NCBI GenBank assembly: GCA_041441555.1
Contig: JASDSW010000062.1
Coordinates: 1 to 59,710 of the forward strand
Length of the DNA stretch: 59,710 bases
Source of the DNA: Pseudaeromonas sp041441555
GTDB lineage: Bacteria; Pseudomonadota; Gammaproteobacteria; Enterobacterales; Aeromonadaceae
Reading direction: 5' to 3'
Under the pieces are notes generated by a model. That model was not told the origin of the DNA, made no database searches, and saw only the letters and a program-made list of their open reading frames with translations. Of this stretch, positions 33,502 through 42,714 are shown one piece after another (within the stretch, counting starts at the first letter, position 1; each line of letters opens with the position of its first letter). A program made the position numbers and the translations under genes.

Positions 33502-35913
33502 ATGGGACTGCACTTTTCCCGTCTGGCGTTAGCCGTTGCACTCTCGATGCAACTGGTGGCACCGCTTCATGCGGCCGAGCAGCTCGATGAGTTTTACATC
33601 GAGATCAAGGGCCCGGATAAGGCGGCACCCACTCCTCTGGTCCCCGAGATGAGTCAGCCGGCGGTGGCACCCGCGCCGGTGAAGAGCCAGGCCCAGCCAG
33701 CTCCCGTGCCGACCAAACCGAAAGCCAAACGCCCCCGGTCGACGATGAAGGTTGGCGTTCCGCAGCCGTTTGTCAATTCAGCGCCGGTCGATAATGGTCC
33801 ATCGGCCGGTGTCTATGGCCCGGTGAAGAGTAGCGATACCCTGTGGTCGATCGCGCAACAGGCGCGCCCCAGCAACCAGGTTTCCGTGGCTCAAACCCTG
33901 CTCGCCATCTATCGCAAGAATCCACAAGCCTTCGCGGGGGGCCGCGTCAGCGGTCTGTACAAGGGCGCGCGGCTGAATCTACCGACGCTGGCGCAGGTGC
34001 GTGCCGAAAGCGATGCTCAGGCGCAGCAGCTGATCCGCTCCGGCAGCCTCAAACTAACGGCGCCCAAATCCGTCAAGCCAGCAGCGAACACGGAGGCTGC
34101 TGCGGTTGTTGCCGAGGCGCCAGTGATTGAAGCACCGGCGACGGTGGCTGAGCCGACAGTGGCGGAAAAACCGAGCCGGGTGATCAAGCTGTCACCGCCT
34201 GCGACATCGGCGGCGGAGGCTACGCAAGTGCAGGAGGTGGCCAAGCCGGTGGTCAAGTTGACGCCGAGCAACCCGGGGGTCGCTGCTGCTGAGCCTGCGC
34301 CGGCGAGCGTCTCCACCGCCGTTGCCACCTCGGCAGCCAGCGCCGCAATGACAGAAGATCTGGTCAGCAACAAGCTGGTCATTCCGAGCCAGCCACTGGC
34401 CGGTGTTGATGCCAGTGTCAGTGCCCTGGTCGCGACCACAGCCTCCGGCAGCACGCCGACCGTCGATCCTAACTGGCAGCAAGCCTATCAGGGCAAGATG
34501 GAGGAGCTGGCCAAGGCCAATGGTCAGCTCGCATCCCAGGTCAATCAGTTGACCCAGGATGTGGCTCAGCTCAAGACCTTGCTGGCCGCCAAGGCCTCGG
34601 CGGCGTTGACCTCTGCTTCGGCCGCCGTCGGGTCTAGCGATTCGGCAGAGAAGAGTGAACCGGCTACTCAGGAAGAGGGATTCTGGAGCCAGCTGGTTTC
34701 AACGCCGTTAAATCTGGGACTGATGTTGTTGCTGCCCTTCTTGTTGGCGCTGGCCTTGGTCAGTCTCTGGCTGATGGCGCGCAGCAAGCGTGATCAAGCG
34801 GCGCGTGAGCTGGAGGATGCCGAGTCTGCCGAGTTGATGATGGCCCATGGCGACTCCCACTTCGATCACCTGCTGGCGGCCGATATGGTGGCGATGCCGG
34901 ATCTGCCTGATTTGGAACAACAGGACGAGACGGTGCAACCCCAGCCGGAGATCGTCCTGAGTGAACGCAAGGAGCCAGCCTTCACCATCCCCTCGTCGTT
35001 TGCCTTGAATGAAACGGCGAAGACGACCAGTGCGGTGGATCCGGAGCTGGTGCCCGAGTTGAGCGAGATGGATCTGGATCTCTCGGTCCCGACGCCAGCG
35101 GTATCCTCAGAGGCTGAATGGCCACGCTCGCTCAATGAACCCTTGGACGAATCCGAGTTCCTCTCCGAGTTGGGGGTGAGTGAGAGCCAAAGCGAGCCAG
35201 TGAGTGCGCAAGTGAGTGCTGTAGCCAGCCAGCCTGTGGCGCCGGAGGTAGTCGCGCCGGTGGTTGAGCCGTTCACTCCGCGCGAAGAGGTCAAACTCTC
35301 GAACGATGAACTCGATGCCTTGTTTGAGAGTGCCGACGAGTTGGAAGCCGAGCCCTTTGCCGCCATGGGTAGTCCAGAGATCAGCGGCGATGCCAGTGCC
35401 ACCGAGTTGGAAGTAGAAGAGGCCGAGGTCGAGGATGCCTCGCTTGCGGCAAGCCTGGATGAGCTGAACAAGGCGCTGGAGCCACAGAGCCCCGAGTCGG
35501 AGGAGGCACCGGTAGCGGATTGGTACAACGAAGAGCCGGTGGTGGATCTCAGTGCTCCAGTTGCGGCCGATGATATTGATGCCTTGCTGGCGCAGTCTGC
35601 GCCGGCCGCCAAGCCAACGTTCAAGGGGATCGATGAGCTGCTCGCCGAAGCCGAGGAGGGTAGCGAGAAAGATGAGCCTTATCAGGGGCTCTCGTTGGAT
35701 GTCGGTCTGGATGAGTTTCCAGAGGTTTTGCCCGATAGCGATGGTGTGGATGTCGATCTCGACAGCGAATTGGGGGCCAAACTGGATCTGGCGCGAGCCT
35801 ATCTGGAGATCGATGACAAGAGCAGTGCCATCGAACTGTTGCATGAGGTGCTGGCGGCTGGCTCCGCGGTGCAAAAAGATGAGGCGCAGCGGTTGCTCAA
35901 ACGCCTGGCGTGA
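33502..35913 (+). CDS. fimV: FimV-type inner-membrane hub protein
   Basis: FimV proteins organise cell poles and support type IV pilus assembly and twitching. The 803-residue protein has an N-terminal signal sequence (LALAVALSMQLVAPLHAA) and a LysM-like peptidoglycan-binding region (about 95-155; YGPVKSSDTLWSIAQQA and NPQAF). A long Ala/Pro/Val-rich linker follows, then a coiled-coil segment, one membrane helix (about residues 405-428; LGLMLLLPFLLALALVSLWL) and an acidic cytoplasmic region. It ends in the conserved FimV C-terminal motif (LDLARAYLEIDDKSSAIELL). The ATG at 33502 has AAGGA upstream. Position between usg and truA matches Pseudomonas and Vibrio. Confidence 0.93.
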   Translation: MGLHFSRLALAVALSMQLVAPLHAAEQLDEFYIEIKGPDKAAPTPLVPEMSQPAVAPAPVKSQAQPAPVPTKPKAKRPRSTMKVGVPQPFVNSAPVDNGPSAGVYGPVKSSDTLWSIAQQARPSNQVSVAQTLLAIYRKNPQAFAGGRVSGLYKGARLNLPTLAQVRAESDAQAQQLIRSGSLKLTAPKSVKPAANTEAAAVVAEAPVIEAPATVAEPTVAEKPSRVIKLSPPATSAAEATQVQEVAKPVVKLTPSNPGVAAAEPAPASVSTAVATSAASAAMTEDLVSNKLVIPSQPLAGVDASVSALVATTASGSTPTVDPNWQQAYQGKMEELAKANGQLASQVNQLTQDVAQLKTLLAAKASAALTSASAAVGSSDSAEKSEPATQEEGFWSQLVSTPLNLGLMLLLPFLLALALVSLWLMARSKRDQAARELEDAESAELMMAHGDSHFDHLLAADMVAMPDLPDLEQQDETVQPQPEIVLSERKEPAFTIPSSFALNETAKTTSAVDPELVPELSEMDLDLSVPTPAVSSEAEWPRSLNEPLDESEFLSELGVSESQSEPVSAQVSAVASQPVAPEVVAPVVEPFTPREEVKLSNDELDALFESADELEAEPFAAMGSPEISGDASATELEVEEAEVEDASLAASLDELNKALEPQSPESEEAPVADWYNEEPVVDLSAPVAADDIDALLAQSAPAAKPTFKGIDELLAEAEEGSEKDEPYQGLSLDVGLDEFPEVLPDSDGVDVDLDSELGAKLDLARAYLEIDDKSSAIELLHEVLAAGSAVQKDEAQRLLKRLA

Positions 35914-35930
35914 TTGGCCGATAAACGACG

Positions 35931-35961
35931 GCGGTGGCTCTGGAGCCACCGCTTTTTTTTT
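35931..35961 (+). terminator. fimV terminator
   Basis: Stem GCGGTGGCTC / GAGCCACCGC with a 2-nt loop and nine T. Confidence 0.92.
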
Positions 35962-36012
35962 GGCGGGTATCTCGTATAATCGCCGCCGATATTAGGCAGT
36001 GGAGAGTGAGTA

Positions 36013-36825
36013 ATGCGTATTGCCATGGGCATCGAATACGATGGCAGCCGATATTTTGGCTGGCAACGGCAGCGCGAGGTGAACAGTATCCAGGCCGAAT
36101 TGGAGCGTGTGCTGTCGCAGATCGCCAACCACCCGGTCGAGATCCAGTGTGCCGGACGTACCGATGCGGGGGTGCATGCCACCGGTCAGGTGATCCACTT
36201 TGATACCCAGGCCGAGCGCAAAATGGCGGCCTGGACTCTGGGAGTCAACTCCAATCTGCCGGCCGACATCGCGGTGCGTTGGGCGCAGGTGGTGCCAGAT
36301 GATTTTCACGCTCGCTTCTCGGCGACTGCTCGTCGCTATCGTTACCTCATCCTCAACTCGAATCTGCGCCCGGCCATCCTGTCGGCTGGCATCAGCCATT
36401 ACCACGGAGCCCTGGATGTCCAGTCGATGCATCATGCCGGACAACGGTTGCTGGGAGAGCATGACTTCACCTCGTTCCGTGCCGTACAGTGCCAATCCAA
36501 GACGCCATGGCGTAACATCACGCATCTGGCGGTCTCCCGCCACGGCCCCTATGTGATGCTGGATATTCGCGCCAATGCCTTTTTGCACCACATGGTGCGC
36601 AACATCACCGGCTCTTTGCTGGAGGTGGGGATGGGGAACCGCCCGGAAAGTTGGGTGTCTGAGGTGTTGGCGGCCCGTAACCGGGATGTGGCCGGTGCGA
36701 CGGCCAAGGCCGGTGGCTTGTATTTGGTCGATGTGACCTATCCGGATCAGTTTGCGTTGCCTCGGATGCCGTTGGGGCCGCTCTGGTTGCCGGATTGTGA
36801 ACCGGGTATGACCAGTTTTCAGTAA
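36013..36825 (+). CDS. truA: tRNA pseudouridine(38-40) synthase
   Basis: TruA modifies U38-U40 of the anticodon arm. The 270-residue protein has the catalytic Asp in CAGRTDAGVHATGQV, plus RYRYLILN, HDFTSFRAVQCQSKTPWRNI and FLHHMVRNITGSLLEVG. It has its own -10-like TATAAT at 35975-35980, though with a poor -35. accD follows 112 bp later. Confidence 0.97.
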   Translation: MRIAMGIEYDGSRYFGWQRQREVNSIQAELERVLSQIANHPVEIQCAGRTDAGVHATGQVIHFDTQAERKMAAWTLGVNSNLPADIAVRWAQVVPDDFHARFSATARRYRYLILNSNLRPAILSAGISHYHGALDVQSMHHAGQRLLGEHDFTSFRAVQCQSKTPWRNITHLAVSRHGPYVMLDIRANAFLHHMVRNITGSLLEVGMGNRPESWVSEVLAARNRDVAGATAKAGGLYLVDVTYPDQFALPRMPLGPLWLPDCEPGMTSFQ

Positions 36826-36872
36826 ACAAGAGATGGGATTTGTGCTTAAATGCTCGGTCATGTGCCGATGCC

Positions 36873-36907
36873 GTGTCGCGCTCGGTCGATGAGCCCAGAC
36901 GCGACAC
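36873..36907 (+). other. Stem-loop in the accD leader
   Basis: GTGTCGCG pairs with CGCGACAC around a 19-nt loop, 31 nt before the accD ATG. No T-tract follows. E. coli carboxyltransferase binds its own mRNA, so a regulatory role is conceivable but unproven. Confidence 0.5.
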
Positions 36908-36937
36908 TCCCCCTGGATAATGAAATAAAGGTATTTC

Positions 36938-37795
36938 ATGAGCTGGCTAGAAAAAATTCTTCCCAAGAGCGATAACGCCCGCCGTCATAACATCCCGGAA
37001 GGGGTCTGGACCAAGTGCGACGGATGTGAGCAGGTCTTGTACCGTGCCGAAGTTGAACGCAACCTGCATGTCTGTCCCAAGTGCAGCCATCACATGCGGA
37101 TCGGGGCTCGCGATCGGTTAACCCGTTTCTTGGATGCCGATCACCGTCTGGAGCTGGGGGCCGAGCTGGAGCCGCAGGATGTGCTGAAGTTCAAGGACTC
37201 CAAGCGTTATAAGGATCGTCTGGCGGCGGCACAAAAAGAGACCAATGAAAAAGATGCCTTGGTGGTGATGAAGGGGCTGGTCAAGGGCGTACCGGTTGTG
37301 GCCTGTGCCTTTGAGTTTTCCTTCATGGGGGGCTCCATGGCCTCGGTGGTCGGGGCTCGTTTCGTCCGAGCCGTCGAGACCTGTATCAAGGAGCGCCGCG
37401 CACTGATCTGTTTCTCCACCTCGGGTGGGGCGCGGATGCAAGAAGCTTTGTTCTCGCTGATGCAGATGGCCAAGACCAGCGCTGCGCTGGAGCGTTTGAG
37501 CAGCGAAGGCTTGCCTTATATCTCCGTGCTGACCGATCCGACCATGGGTGGCGTGTCCGCCAGTCTGGCCATGCTGGGCGATGTCAATGTGGGTGAGCCC
37601 AAGGCCCTGATCGGTTTTGCCGGTCCGCGGGTCATCGAACAGACGGTGCGCGAAAAGCTGCCGGAAGGGTTCCAACGCTCCGAGTTCCTGCTGGAAAAAG
37701 GGGCCATCGATCTCATCATCGATCGCCGCGACATGCGCGATCGGCTGGCTGGCTTGATTGCCAAGCTGATGCATGTGCCGGTATTAGAGGACTGA
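36938..37795 (+). CDS. accD: Acetyl-CoA carboxylase carboxyltransferase subunit beta
   Basis: AccD with AccA transfers carboxyl from biotin to acetyl-CoA, the committed step of fatty-acid synthesis. The 285-residue protein carries the N-terminal C4 zinc finger (TKCDGCEQ and HVCPKCSHH) and the crotonase-fold motifs SFMGGSMASVVG, CFSTSGGARMQE and DPTMGGVSASLAMLGD. AAAGG lies 6 nt before the ATG. folC starts 13 nt after the stop. Confidence 0.98.
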   Translation: MSWLEKILPKSDNARRHNIPEGVWTKCDGCEQVLYRAEVERNLHVCPKCSHHMRIGARDRLTRFLDADHRLELGAELEPQDVLKFKDSKRYKDRLAAAQKETNEKDALVVMKGLVKGVPVVACAFEFSFMGGSMASVVGARFVRAVETCIKERRALICFSTSGGARMQEALFSLMQMAKTSAALERLSSEGLPYISVLTDPTMGGVSASLAMLGDVNVGEPKALIGFAGPRVIEQTVREKLPEGFQRSEFLLEKGAIDLIIDRRDMRDRLAGLIAKLMHVPVLED

Positions 37796-37808
37796 GTTGG
37801 GTTCGCTG

Positions 37809-39077
37809 ATGTCGCAATCTGTCATGGCGCAAAGCCAGTCATTGTCTGACTGGCTTTCTTATTTAGAACGGATCCACCCAACCGTTATCGATCTGGGATT
37901 GCATCGGGTCGGGGTCGTCGCCGATCGCTTGGGCTTGCGTCAGCTGCCGGCCAGAGTCGTTACCGTGGGTGGCACCAATGGCAAGGGCACTACCTGTGCC
38001 CTGCTGGAGTCCATCTACCGGGCGGCTGGTTACCGGGTCGGCGTCTATTCATCGCCCCATCTGCTGCGCTATAACGAGCGGGTGCGTCTTGATGGCCAGG
38101 ATGTCGAGGATGCCGCGCTGTGCCAAGCCTTTGCTGCGGTTGACGCGGCGCGCGGCGATGTGTCGCTGACCTTCTTCGAGTTCGGTACGCTGGCGGCGCT
38201 TTGGTTGTTTCGCGCCGCTGCGCCGGATCTGGTGTTGCTGGAGGTGGGGCTGGGTGGACGGCTGGATGCCACCAATCTGGTCGAATCCGATCTGGCGGTG
38301 GTGACCAGCATAGCCCTCGATCACTGTGACTGGTTGGGAAATACGCGGGAGGCGATCGCTCAAGAAAAAGCGGGCATCTATCGCCCCGGCAAACCCGCCA
38401 TCAGCGGTGAGCCCAATCCTCCGGTGACGTTGGCGCAGACGGCCCAGGCCATCGGTGCCCATCTGTTGCAGGTAGGGGAAGATTTTCGCCGTGAAGAAGC
38501 ACCCTCCGGCTGGCATTTTTTGGGGGCTCGCCAGCAGTGGCGAGAGTTGCCTTACCCTCAACTGCCACTGGATAACGCCGTGACCGCCCTGGCCGTGGTC
38601 GAACAGTTGCCGCTGTCGGTTTCGCTGGCGGCGATTCGGACTGGATTGGCTCAGGCCCGTCTGGCGGGGCGGATGCAACTGCTGCGGACTCAACCGGCTG
38701 TGATGGTGGATGTGGCGCATAATCCACATTCCGCTCACTACTTGGCCACCCAGTTGCGTTGCCGGCACAAGGTTGGACGTCGGCTGGCGGTCGCCGGTAT
38801 GCTCAAGGACAAAGATATTCGGCAGACCCTCGCCGAGCTCGGTGCGTTGGTTGATGTCTGGTTTTTAGCCGATCTGCATGGTCCGCGTGCGGCGCTGGCT
38901 GCGGAGCTATCGGCGGCGCTGGCCGCAGATCTGTCACGTCACTGTTTTGCCTCGGTGGCTGAGGCCTATCGGGCGGCTTTGGCAGCTGCACAGGGGCAGG
39001 ACGAGATCATCGTCGTGGGCTCTTTTCACACCGTTGCCGAGGCGATGGCGGAAGAGTTGAACCGTTCGGGTAATTAG
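37809..39077 (+). CDS. folC: Folylpolyglutamate synthase / dihydrofolate synthase
   Basis: FolC adds glutamate to dihydropteroate and to folates. The 422-residue protein has SLSDWLSYLERIHPTVIDLGL like E. coli, the P-loop VGGTNGKGTTCALLE, the VGLGGRLDATN Mg/ATP region and the C-terminal ligase domain with VDVAHNPHSAHYL. Start candidates are TTG 37797, ATG 37809 and ATG 37824; 37809 is preferred for spacing to a weak GGG and the N-terminal alignment. It is in an operon with accD and dedD. Confidence 0.95.
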   Translation: MSQSVMAQSQSLSDWLSYLERIHPTVIDLGLHRVGVVADRLGLRQLPARVVTVGGTNGKGTTCALLESIYRAAGYRVGVYSSPHLLRYNERVRLDGQDVEDAALCQAFAAVDAARGDVSLTFFEFGTLAALWLFRAAAPDLVLLEVGLGGRLDATNLVESDLAVVTSIALDHCDWLGNTREAIAQEKAGIYRPGKPAISGEPNPPVTLAQTAQAIGAHLLQVGEDFRREEAPSGWHFLGARQQWRELPYPQLPLDNAVTALAVVEQLPLSVSLAAIRTGLAQARLAGRMQLLRTQPAVMVDVAHNPHSAHYLATQLRCRHKVGRRLAVAGMLKDKDIRQTLAELGALVDVWFLADLHGPRAALAAELSAALAADLSRHCFASVAEAYRAALAAAQGQDEIIVVGSFHTVAEAMAEELNRSGN

Positions 39078-39086
39078 GGAGTTAAC

Positions 39087-40010
39087 TTGGCTACTCAATT
39101 TCAAAACCGACTCATCGGAACTGTGATCCTGGTTTCCCTGGGCGTGATTTTTTTACCGGACATCCTCAGTGGTAAACGTTCCAACCACCACGATCCGATC
39201 GCCAGCATTCCGCTGCGGCCCGAAACGGCGGCCGCCTTGCCGGTGGTTTCGGCCGCCGCTGTCACCGCCAATCCAGGCGCCGTGAGTGGTGCGGCTGTCC
39301 CGGACGGGGTGGTGGTCAGCAATCAAGCGTCGGCAGCTGCCGCCGATCAGTGGTCGGTGGATGAAGTCGCACCGACGGTCACCACCGGCGGCGATCAGGC
39401 CGGTCAGGTGGTGGTTGCCACGCCAGGAGCCGTGGTGGCCAGTGGCTCTGAAGTGCCCAAGCCTGCGGCTGTGGTAAAGGCTTCGACCCCGGACAAGCCG
39501 GTGGCGACGGCTGCGATACAACCAGCTAGTCAGCCGGTGGCCAAGCCGGAGCAGAGCAAGCCCGTTGCCGCCAAACCTGCGGCGGTAAAACCAGTAGAGC
39601 CAGTGGCGCCGACCAAGCCGACGCTGCAGGCTGGCCAGGTCAAACCTTTTGCCGAAGTCGCGGGGACTAAACCGGCCTCGGTCGGCGTGGCCACTCCCTC
39701 CCGGGCTACTCAGCCTGCGGCACAGCCTAAGCCCTATGCTCAGAGTAAACCGGCTGCGGTGAGCGGCTCCGCCTGGGTGATCCAGGCCGGTGTCTTCTCC
39801 AGCAGTGGCAATGCCAATGCCCTGGTCGGCAAATTGCGAGCGGGTGGCCTGCCGGCCAACGTCAGCTCGTTCCGCAGCGGGGGCAGCCTGTTGTACCGGG
39901 TGAGCGTGGGACCCAATGCGTCGCGCGCCAAACTCGATAGTCTGGTACCGAGAGTCAGCCAGATCGCCGGAACTGCCGCCAAGGTCGTGGCCTATAGCCC
40001 ATTGGGGTGA
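39087..40010 (+). CDS. dedD: SPOR-domain cell-division protein DedD
   Basis: DedD is a bitopic inner-membrane protein that localises to the septum through a SPOR domain binding denuded glycan. The 307-residue protein has an N-terminal membrane helix (NRLIGTVILVSLGVIFLPDIL), a long Ala/Pro/Val/Lys linker and a C-terminal SPOR domain (about 228-304; SAWVIQAGVFSSSGNANALV). Translation must start at TTG 39087: AGGGAG is 5 nt upstream, no ATG or GTG is available in frame, and ATQFQNRLIGT matches the E. coli N-terminus. A UUG start suggests limited expression. Confidence 0.93.
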   Translation: MATQFQNRLIGTVILVSLGVIFLPDILSGKRSNHHDPIASIPLRPETAAALPVVSAAAVTANPGAVSGAAVPDGVVVSNQASAAAADQWSVDEVAPTVTTGGDQAGQVVVATPGAVVASGSEVPKPAAVVKASTPDKPVATAAIQPASQPVAKPEQSKPVAAKPAAVKPVEPVAPTKPTLQAGQVKPFAEVAGTKPASVGVATPSRATQPAAQPKPYAQSKPAAVSGSAWVIQAGVFSSSGNANALVGKLRAGGLPANVSSFRSGGSLLYRVSVGPNASRAKLDSLVPRVSQIAGTAAKVVAYSPLG

Positions 40011-40040
40011 GCCCGTGAGGCGGACCATGTTGCAGCAAGG

Positions 40041-40071
40041 ACAAAGAGGTGAGCAGTCACCTCTTTGTTTT
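40041..40071 (+). terminator. dedD terminator
   Basis: Perfect 12-bp stem ACAAAGAGGTGA / TCACCTCTTTGT with a 4-nt loop, and T's running from its 3' end. Confidence 0.88.
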
Positions 40072-40103
40072 ATGTCCCAGCCTTAGAAAATGGAGTGAAC
40101 CGC

Positions 40104-40865
40104 ATGATGAACCATCTGCAACTGGAGCTCTGTCTTGATGAGCTTCTGGCGAGTCGGCAATTCAAGGATTACAGCCCGAACGGTTTGCAGGTCGAGGGGC
40201 GGGCCGAGGTGCAGCGCATTGTCACCGGCGTGACGGCTTGCCAGGCGTTGCTGGACGAGGCAGTTCGGCGCCAGGCTGATGCGGTGCTGGTGCATCACGG
40301 CTATTTCTGGGGCAATGAAGCGGCCCAGATCCGCGGCATGAAGAAGCGCCGGTTGCAGACCCTGCTGCGTCACGATATCAATCTGTACGCCTATCATCTG
40401 CCCCTCGATGCCCATCCGGTGCTGGGGAATAACGCCCAACTGGCTAATTTGCTCGGTATCTCGGTGCTGCGGCCGTTGGAGGTGGATGATCCGCGTAGTC
40501 TGGGATTGGTCGGGGAGCTGGATGTGCCATTGAGCGGTGAGGAGTTTGCCGAGCGGTTGGCTCAGCGACTGACGCGCCAGCCATTATTCTGTCCAGGTCG
40601 AAGTGGTGGCCCGATCCGCCGGATTGCCTGGTGCAGTGGCGGTGGCCAGAGTTTCATCGGTTTGGCGGCTGAGCAGGGGATCGATGCTTTCATGACCGGT
40701 GAGGCGTCCGAGCAGACCATCCATGTGGCGCGGGAGATGGGCATCGACTTCTTTGCCGCGGGCCACCATGCCACGGAGCGATATGGGGTTCAGGCCCTTG
40801 GCCACTGGCTGGCGACCGAGCATGGTCTGGATGTCTCGTTTGTGGATATCGACAATCCGGTCTAG
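40104..40865 (+). CDS. ybgI: Nif3-like dinuclear metal protein YbgI
   Basis: A 253-residue NIF3/YbgI-family protein. These form toroidal hexamers with a dinuclear metal site; the label GTP cyclohydrolase 1 type 2 is used in databases, but physiological activity is uncertain. Motifs: DYSPNGLQVEG, VLVHHGYFWG, NLYAYHLPLDAHPVLGNN, CSGGGQSFI, FMTGEASEQTIH and GHHATERYG. GGAG lies 8 nt before ATG 40104. Its end overlaps by 4 bp the end of the convergent sensor kinase. In E. coli the genes after dedD are cvpA-purF, so synteny breaks here. Confidence 0.92.
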   Translation: MMNHLQLELCLDELLASRQFKDYSPNGLQVEGRAEVQRIVTGVTACQALLDEAVRRQADAVLVHHGYFWGNEAAQIRGMKKRRLQTLLRHDINLYAYHLPLDAHPVLGNNAQLANLLGISVLRPLEVDDPRSLGLVGELDVPLSGEEFAERLAQRLTRQPLFCPGRSGGPIRRIAWCSGGGQSFIGLAAEQGIDAFMTGEASEQTIHVAREMGIDFFAAGHHATERYGVQALGHWLATEHGLDVSFVDIDNPV

Positions 40866-42613
40866 TCGGCTAGGCCTTCATCCGGACCCCGCTGCCCGCT
40901 GGTGTCGATGGGCAGCGTGATGATAAAACAGGCGCCCGGCGTAGTTGAGGCCTGATAACGGATCGAGCCGCCCAACAATTGCTGAACCAGTTGCTTGGTC
41001 AGGTAGAGCCCGAGACTGTTGCCGCTGTTGTGGCTATCGGCAGTCAGAAATGGTTGGAACAGCTTGGCCTGCATCGGCTCCGAGATACCGATGCCATTGT
41101 CGCGATAGGTGAGGATCAACTGCCCCGCCTCTTGCTTGACGCTGATGATGATCTCCCCGTTCATTCCTGCGGCAAAGCCATGGTGCAGCGAGTTACTCAC
41201 CAGATTCTGGATCACCTGACTGAGCGCGTGCGGGTAGCTGTTGAGTTGGATGCCGGGTGGGCAGCGCAGGTAGATCTGGTGTTCCGCGTCTGCTTTTTGC
41301 GGTAGCAACTGGCGCACACTCTGTTGCAACAGAGGCTGCAGCAAGAAGGGCTGTTTTTCACCGAGCTCGTTTTTGTCGGCCCCGTTGGCCTGCAACAACC
41401 GCTCCAACTGAGGCAGCTGCGTTCCGATCTCGGCCAGCCGAGCGTTGCACCCTTGGCTGATCGCCTTGAGTTGATTTCGATCGAGTGCAGTTTGATGGCT
41501 CAGCTCATCCAATTGAGTCGCATACTGCTGCAACTGCCGATGATGGTCTGCCAACTGATGCAGGGGCAACTTCAATGCCTGGCGAAGTATCTGCAACTCG
41601 GCGTTCTGCAACTGGTTGGTGGCGCTGACAAACCGCTCGCTCTGCATACTCTGTACGGCATTGAGGGTCTCCTTGAGCGTCTCATTGTTGGTCTGCAACT
41701 CCTGATTCTGTTCGCGGAGTTGCTGTTTCTGTGCCTGGATCTCATCGAGCATGCGGTTAAACACCTGGTGGATCAGCTGCAGCTCATGGTGCCCCTCCAT
41801 GGGAAGCCGACCGGAGAAGTCGCCCAAGGCGATCTGGGCGGCGGCCTTGGTCAGATAGGCGAAGCGCCGATAGATAAAGCGCTCGCCCCACAAGGGAAGA
41901 TACCAGCTCAGCAAGAGACACAGCAGCAGAGTGAGCGTCGGGACTTGCCAGCTCATGGCGCCAGATGGAGCCGATTGAATCAGCAGCAGGCGCCAGCCAT
42001 AGTCGGTGGTCAGCCAAGCCATGTCCTGATGGCCTGCTCGCACAAAACCGCTGGGCTTGGTCAGTACAGGTTCAAAGGCTGAGTCCGAGGCGATGCTCAC
42101 GCGCTGCGGCTCTATCTGCTCGGCGGATCTCAGCAGCAACACCTTGGGCGCTGGGGCGAGCAGGCCGATGCGAAGACCTGCTGGATGCTGCGGGGGGAGT
42201 AGCAATTGCGCCAACTGCAACAGGAATAAACGCTTCTGGGCGCCATCTTGGATGCAGAGGTAGAGCTGCAATCGATGCGTCGAGACCTGAGTGATGAAGT
42301 TGCCGGGGGCCGATTGACAGTTGGTCTCGCCCAGATTGGGCAGGCGGCGGGAGCCTTGCCAGGTTTGGCCATCTTGCTGCCAGTAGGCGCTGAACTCGTC
42401 GGGTAGCCGCTGGTTAGCCCGGGTGTTGGCGACTGCTGTCTGCAGCCGTTGCTGGCTCTGCTGCTGATAATCGCGCAGCAGTGGCTGGAGTATATCCGCG
42501 CCCAGTCGGGCAGGCGGCTGCCCCCAATGGGCGATCAGGGTATAGCATCCCAGCAGCAGGACAAACAGCAGCAGTAAACCGAGTCGAATTTTACCGCGCA
42601 AGGAAATGGTCAT
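40862..42613 (-). CDS. Membrane sensor-kinase homologue with a degenerate H-box, divergent from luxO
   Basis: A 583-residue protein: membrane helix 1 (about 8-28), a periplasmic domain of about 200 residues, membrane helix 2 (near TLTLLLCLLLSWYLPLWG), a HAMP-like segment (FAYLTKAAAQIALGDFSGRL) and a long glutamine-rich coiled coil. An HATPase domain follows with N-box NLVSNSLHHGF, G1 DNGIGI and G2 GNSLGLYLTKQL. In the segment where the H-box should be, LRQALKLPLHQLA keeps the PL pair, but the position of the phospho-accepting His is Gln. It may be a non-phosphorylating regulator, or use another His nearby. It is divergent from luxO across 152 bp, so an input to that pathway is inferred. Confidence 0.8.
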   Translation of the reverse strand: MTISLRGKIRLGLLLLFVLLLGCYTLIAHWGQPPARLGADILQPLLRDYQQQSQQRLQTAVANTRANQRLPDEFSAYWQQDGQTWQGSRRLPNLGETNCQSAPGNFITQVSTHRLQLYLCIQDGAQKRLFLLQLAQLLLPPQHPAGLRIGLLAPAPKVLLLRSAEQIEPQRVSIASDSAFEPVLTKPSGFVRAGHQDMAWLTTDYGWRLLLIQSAPSGAMSWQVPTLTLLLCLLLSWYLPLWGERFIYRRFAYLTKAAAQIALGDFSGRLPMEGHHELQLIHQVFNRMLDEIQAQKQQLREQNQELQTNNETLKETLNAVQSMQSERFVSATNQLQNAELQILRQALKLPLHQLADHHRQLQQYATQLDELSHQTALDRNQLKAISQGCNARLAEIGTQLPQLERLLQANGADKNELGEKQPFLLQPLLQQSVRQLLPQKADAEHQIYLRCPPGIQLNSYPHALSQVIQNLVSNSLHHGFAAGMNGEIIISVKQEAGQLILTYRDNGIGISEPMQAKLFQPFLTADSHNSGNSLGLYLTKQLVQQLLGGSIRYQASTTPGACFIITLPIDTSGQRGPDEGLAD

Positions 42614-42676
42614 AGATCGCTCATCCACCAGACTCGACGGAATAACTGTTTCAAGGATTGCCGGTGCGCCGAAAAA

Positions 42677-42714
42677 AAGAAAGTAAATGAGTCGCTTATC
42701 ACTACTACTTTCTT
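42677..42714. promoter_or_regulatory. 9-bp inverted repeat between the kinase gene and luxO
   Basis: AAGAAAGTA and TACTTTCTT are perfect inverted copies 20 bp apart in the shared promoter region. This could be an operator for a dimeric regulator or, in a luxO leader RNA, a hairpin. Confidence 0.5.
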
